Source: Haloterrigena sp. H1 (GTDB taxonomy: Archaea; Halobacteriota; Halobacteria; Halobacteriales; Natrialbaceae). Taken from it: DNA of 64,000 nt. The notes under the pieces were generated by a model. That model was not told the DNA's origin, ran no database searches, and saw only the letters and a program-made list of their open reading frames with translations. A program made the position numbers and the translations under genes. Position 1 is the stretch's first letter. Every line of letters starts with the position of its first letter. The stretch covers positions 2,170,001-2,234,000 of the forward strand of contig NZ_SMZK01000001.1 in NCBI RefSeq assembly GCF_005938085.1, written 5' to 3'. Positions 63,751-64,000 of this stretch are shown piece after piece.

Positions 63751-64000
63751 CTACCGACTCTCTCGCTGCTCGACCTTGTTCAACTCGATCAGTAGCCGGA
63801 AAATCGCTTTGACGAGGTTCGCATCGACGTCGAACTGTTCGGCGTTGTCTCCCGCGCGTTCCATAACTTGTTGTTCTTGTTTCTCGTCGGTCGTCGGCAG
63901 CCCCTGTTCGTCTTTGACCGCCGCGATCGTGTCCGCGACGTAGGTTCGCTGGGCGATCAGCTCGACGATCTCCTGGTCGATCGTCCGGATCTCCTCGCGC
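63751..64000 (-). CDS. aroQ: Chorismate mutase (AroQ type), 3' part
   Basis: The right edge of the window cuts the 5' end. The visible 82 codons read EEIRTIDQEIVELIAQRTYV, then DTIAAVKDEQGLPTTDEKQE, and end in AIFRLLIELNKVEQRESR. This is the AroQ helical chorismate mutase, with the catalytic Arg/Lys/Glu-bearing helices (RTYVADTIAAVK; KAIFRLLIE). It turns chorismate into prephenate for Phe and Tyr. It looks like the short, stand-alone archaeal form. Confidence 0.88.
   Translation of the reverse strand, partial: REEIRTIDQEIVELIAQRTYVADTIAAVKDEQGLPTTDEKQEQQVMERAGDNAEQFDVDANLVKAIFRLLIELNKVEQRESR

Overview
This window is chromosomal DNA from a halophilic archaeon (class Halobacteria). The evidence is the acidic proteome, a TFB general transcription factor, ribosomal protein S8e, DacZ, DUF555, UPF0058 and DUF357 family proteins, an archaeal-type class III PHA synthase operon, an S-layer-like glycoprotein with a PGF-type C-terminus, and insertion sequences of haloarchaeal families (ISH6, IS6, ISH1-type IS5, IS200/IS605). 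A PHA-accumulating member of the Natrialbaceae would fit, but the genus cannot be fixed from the sequence alone.

Layout. (1) 1-12.5 kb is a surface-glycan cluster: a flippase (cut by the window edge), a Wzy/O-antigen-ligase-like protein, three glycosyltransferases, a WbaP/WcaJ-type sugar-phosphate transferase and a small membrane protein. It is AT-richer to the eye than the rest and full of insertion sequences: two decayed IS4-type copies, one of them split by an ISH6-type element with a clean 8-bp target duplication, and an IS6 element. (2) 13.2-18 kb is the PHA storage locus: phaB, phaC, phaE, phaP and phaR on the minus strand, and a divergent MaoC-type hydratase. (3) 18-23.1 kb holds a phosphohexomutase, cytidine deaminase, a DUF488 protein, nucleoside phosphorylase, and an mscS-dacZ pair (mechanosensitive channel and c-di-AMP synthase). 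(4) 23.2-25.3 kb holds tRNA-Leu(UAG), a partial copy of its 3' end, and a TnpB gene flanked by a dispersed hairpin. (5) 25.3-33.4 kb is mainly housekeeping: a TFB-like cyclin protein, coaD, maeB, two Tat-exported proteins, rps8e and an AbrB-PhoU regulator. (6) 33.6-38.8 kb is a polyphosphate kinase gene (ppk1) destroyed twice, by a one-base deletion and by an IS200/IS605 element whose tnpA is itself split by an ISH1-type IS. (7) 38.8-48.3 kb holds a phosphatase, arfC, a crotonase, msrA, a GlpA-like oxidoreductase, cobA, acylphosphatase, OGG-type glycosylase and small conserved proteins. (8) 48.6-53.7 kb holds a second solitary TnpB element, tfb, DUF357 and a glutaredoxin-thioredoxin reductase fusion. 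(9) 54-64 kb holds a COG1361/MMPL exporter pair behind a perfect 16-bp palindrome, a 1.5-kb gene-poor stretch, an S-layer-like glycoprotein with tandem DDGQS repeats, a TetR regulator and a truncated chorismate mutase.

How the genes fit together. The storage locus is complete enough to make and coat PHA granules (PhaB reduction and/or MaoC hydration supply the monomer, PhaEC polymerises, PhaP coats, PhaR regulates), whereas polyphosphate storage through ppk1 is broken in this strain. The surface-glycan cluster at the left and the S-layer-like glycoprotein at the right could work on the same cell envelope.

The most unusual signals are: a pair of about 110-nt imperfect palindromes (51716-51826 and 58549-58657) with identical 10-nt ends and different interiors that still pair; a four-copy dispersed hairpin linked to TnpB; the nested insertions in ppk1; and a TnpB whose RuvC-II glutamate position is not conserved.
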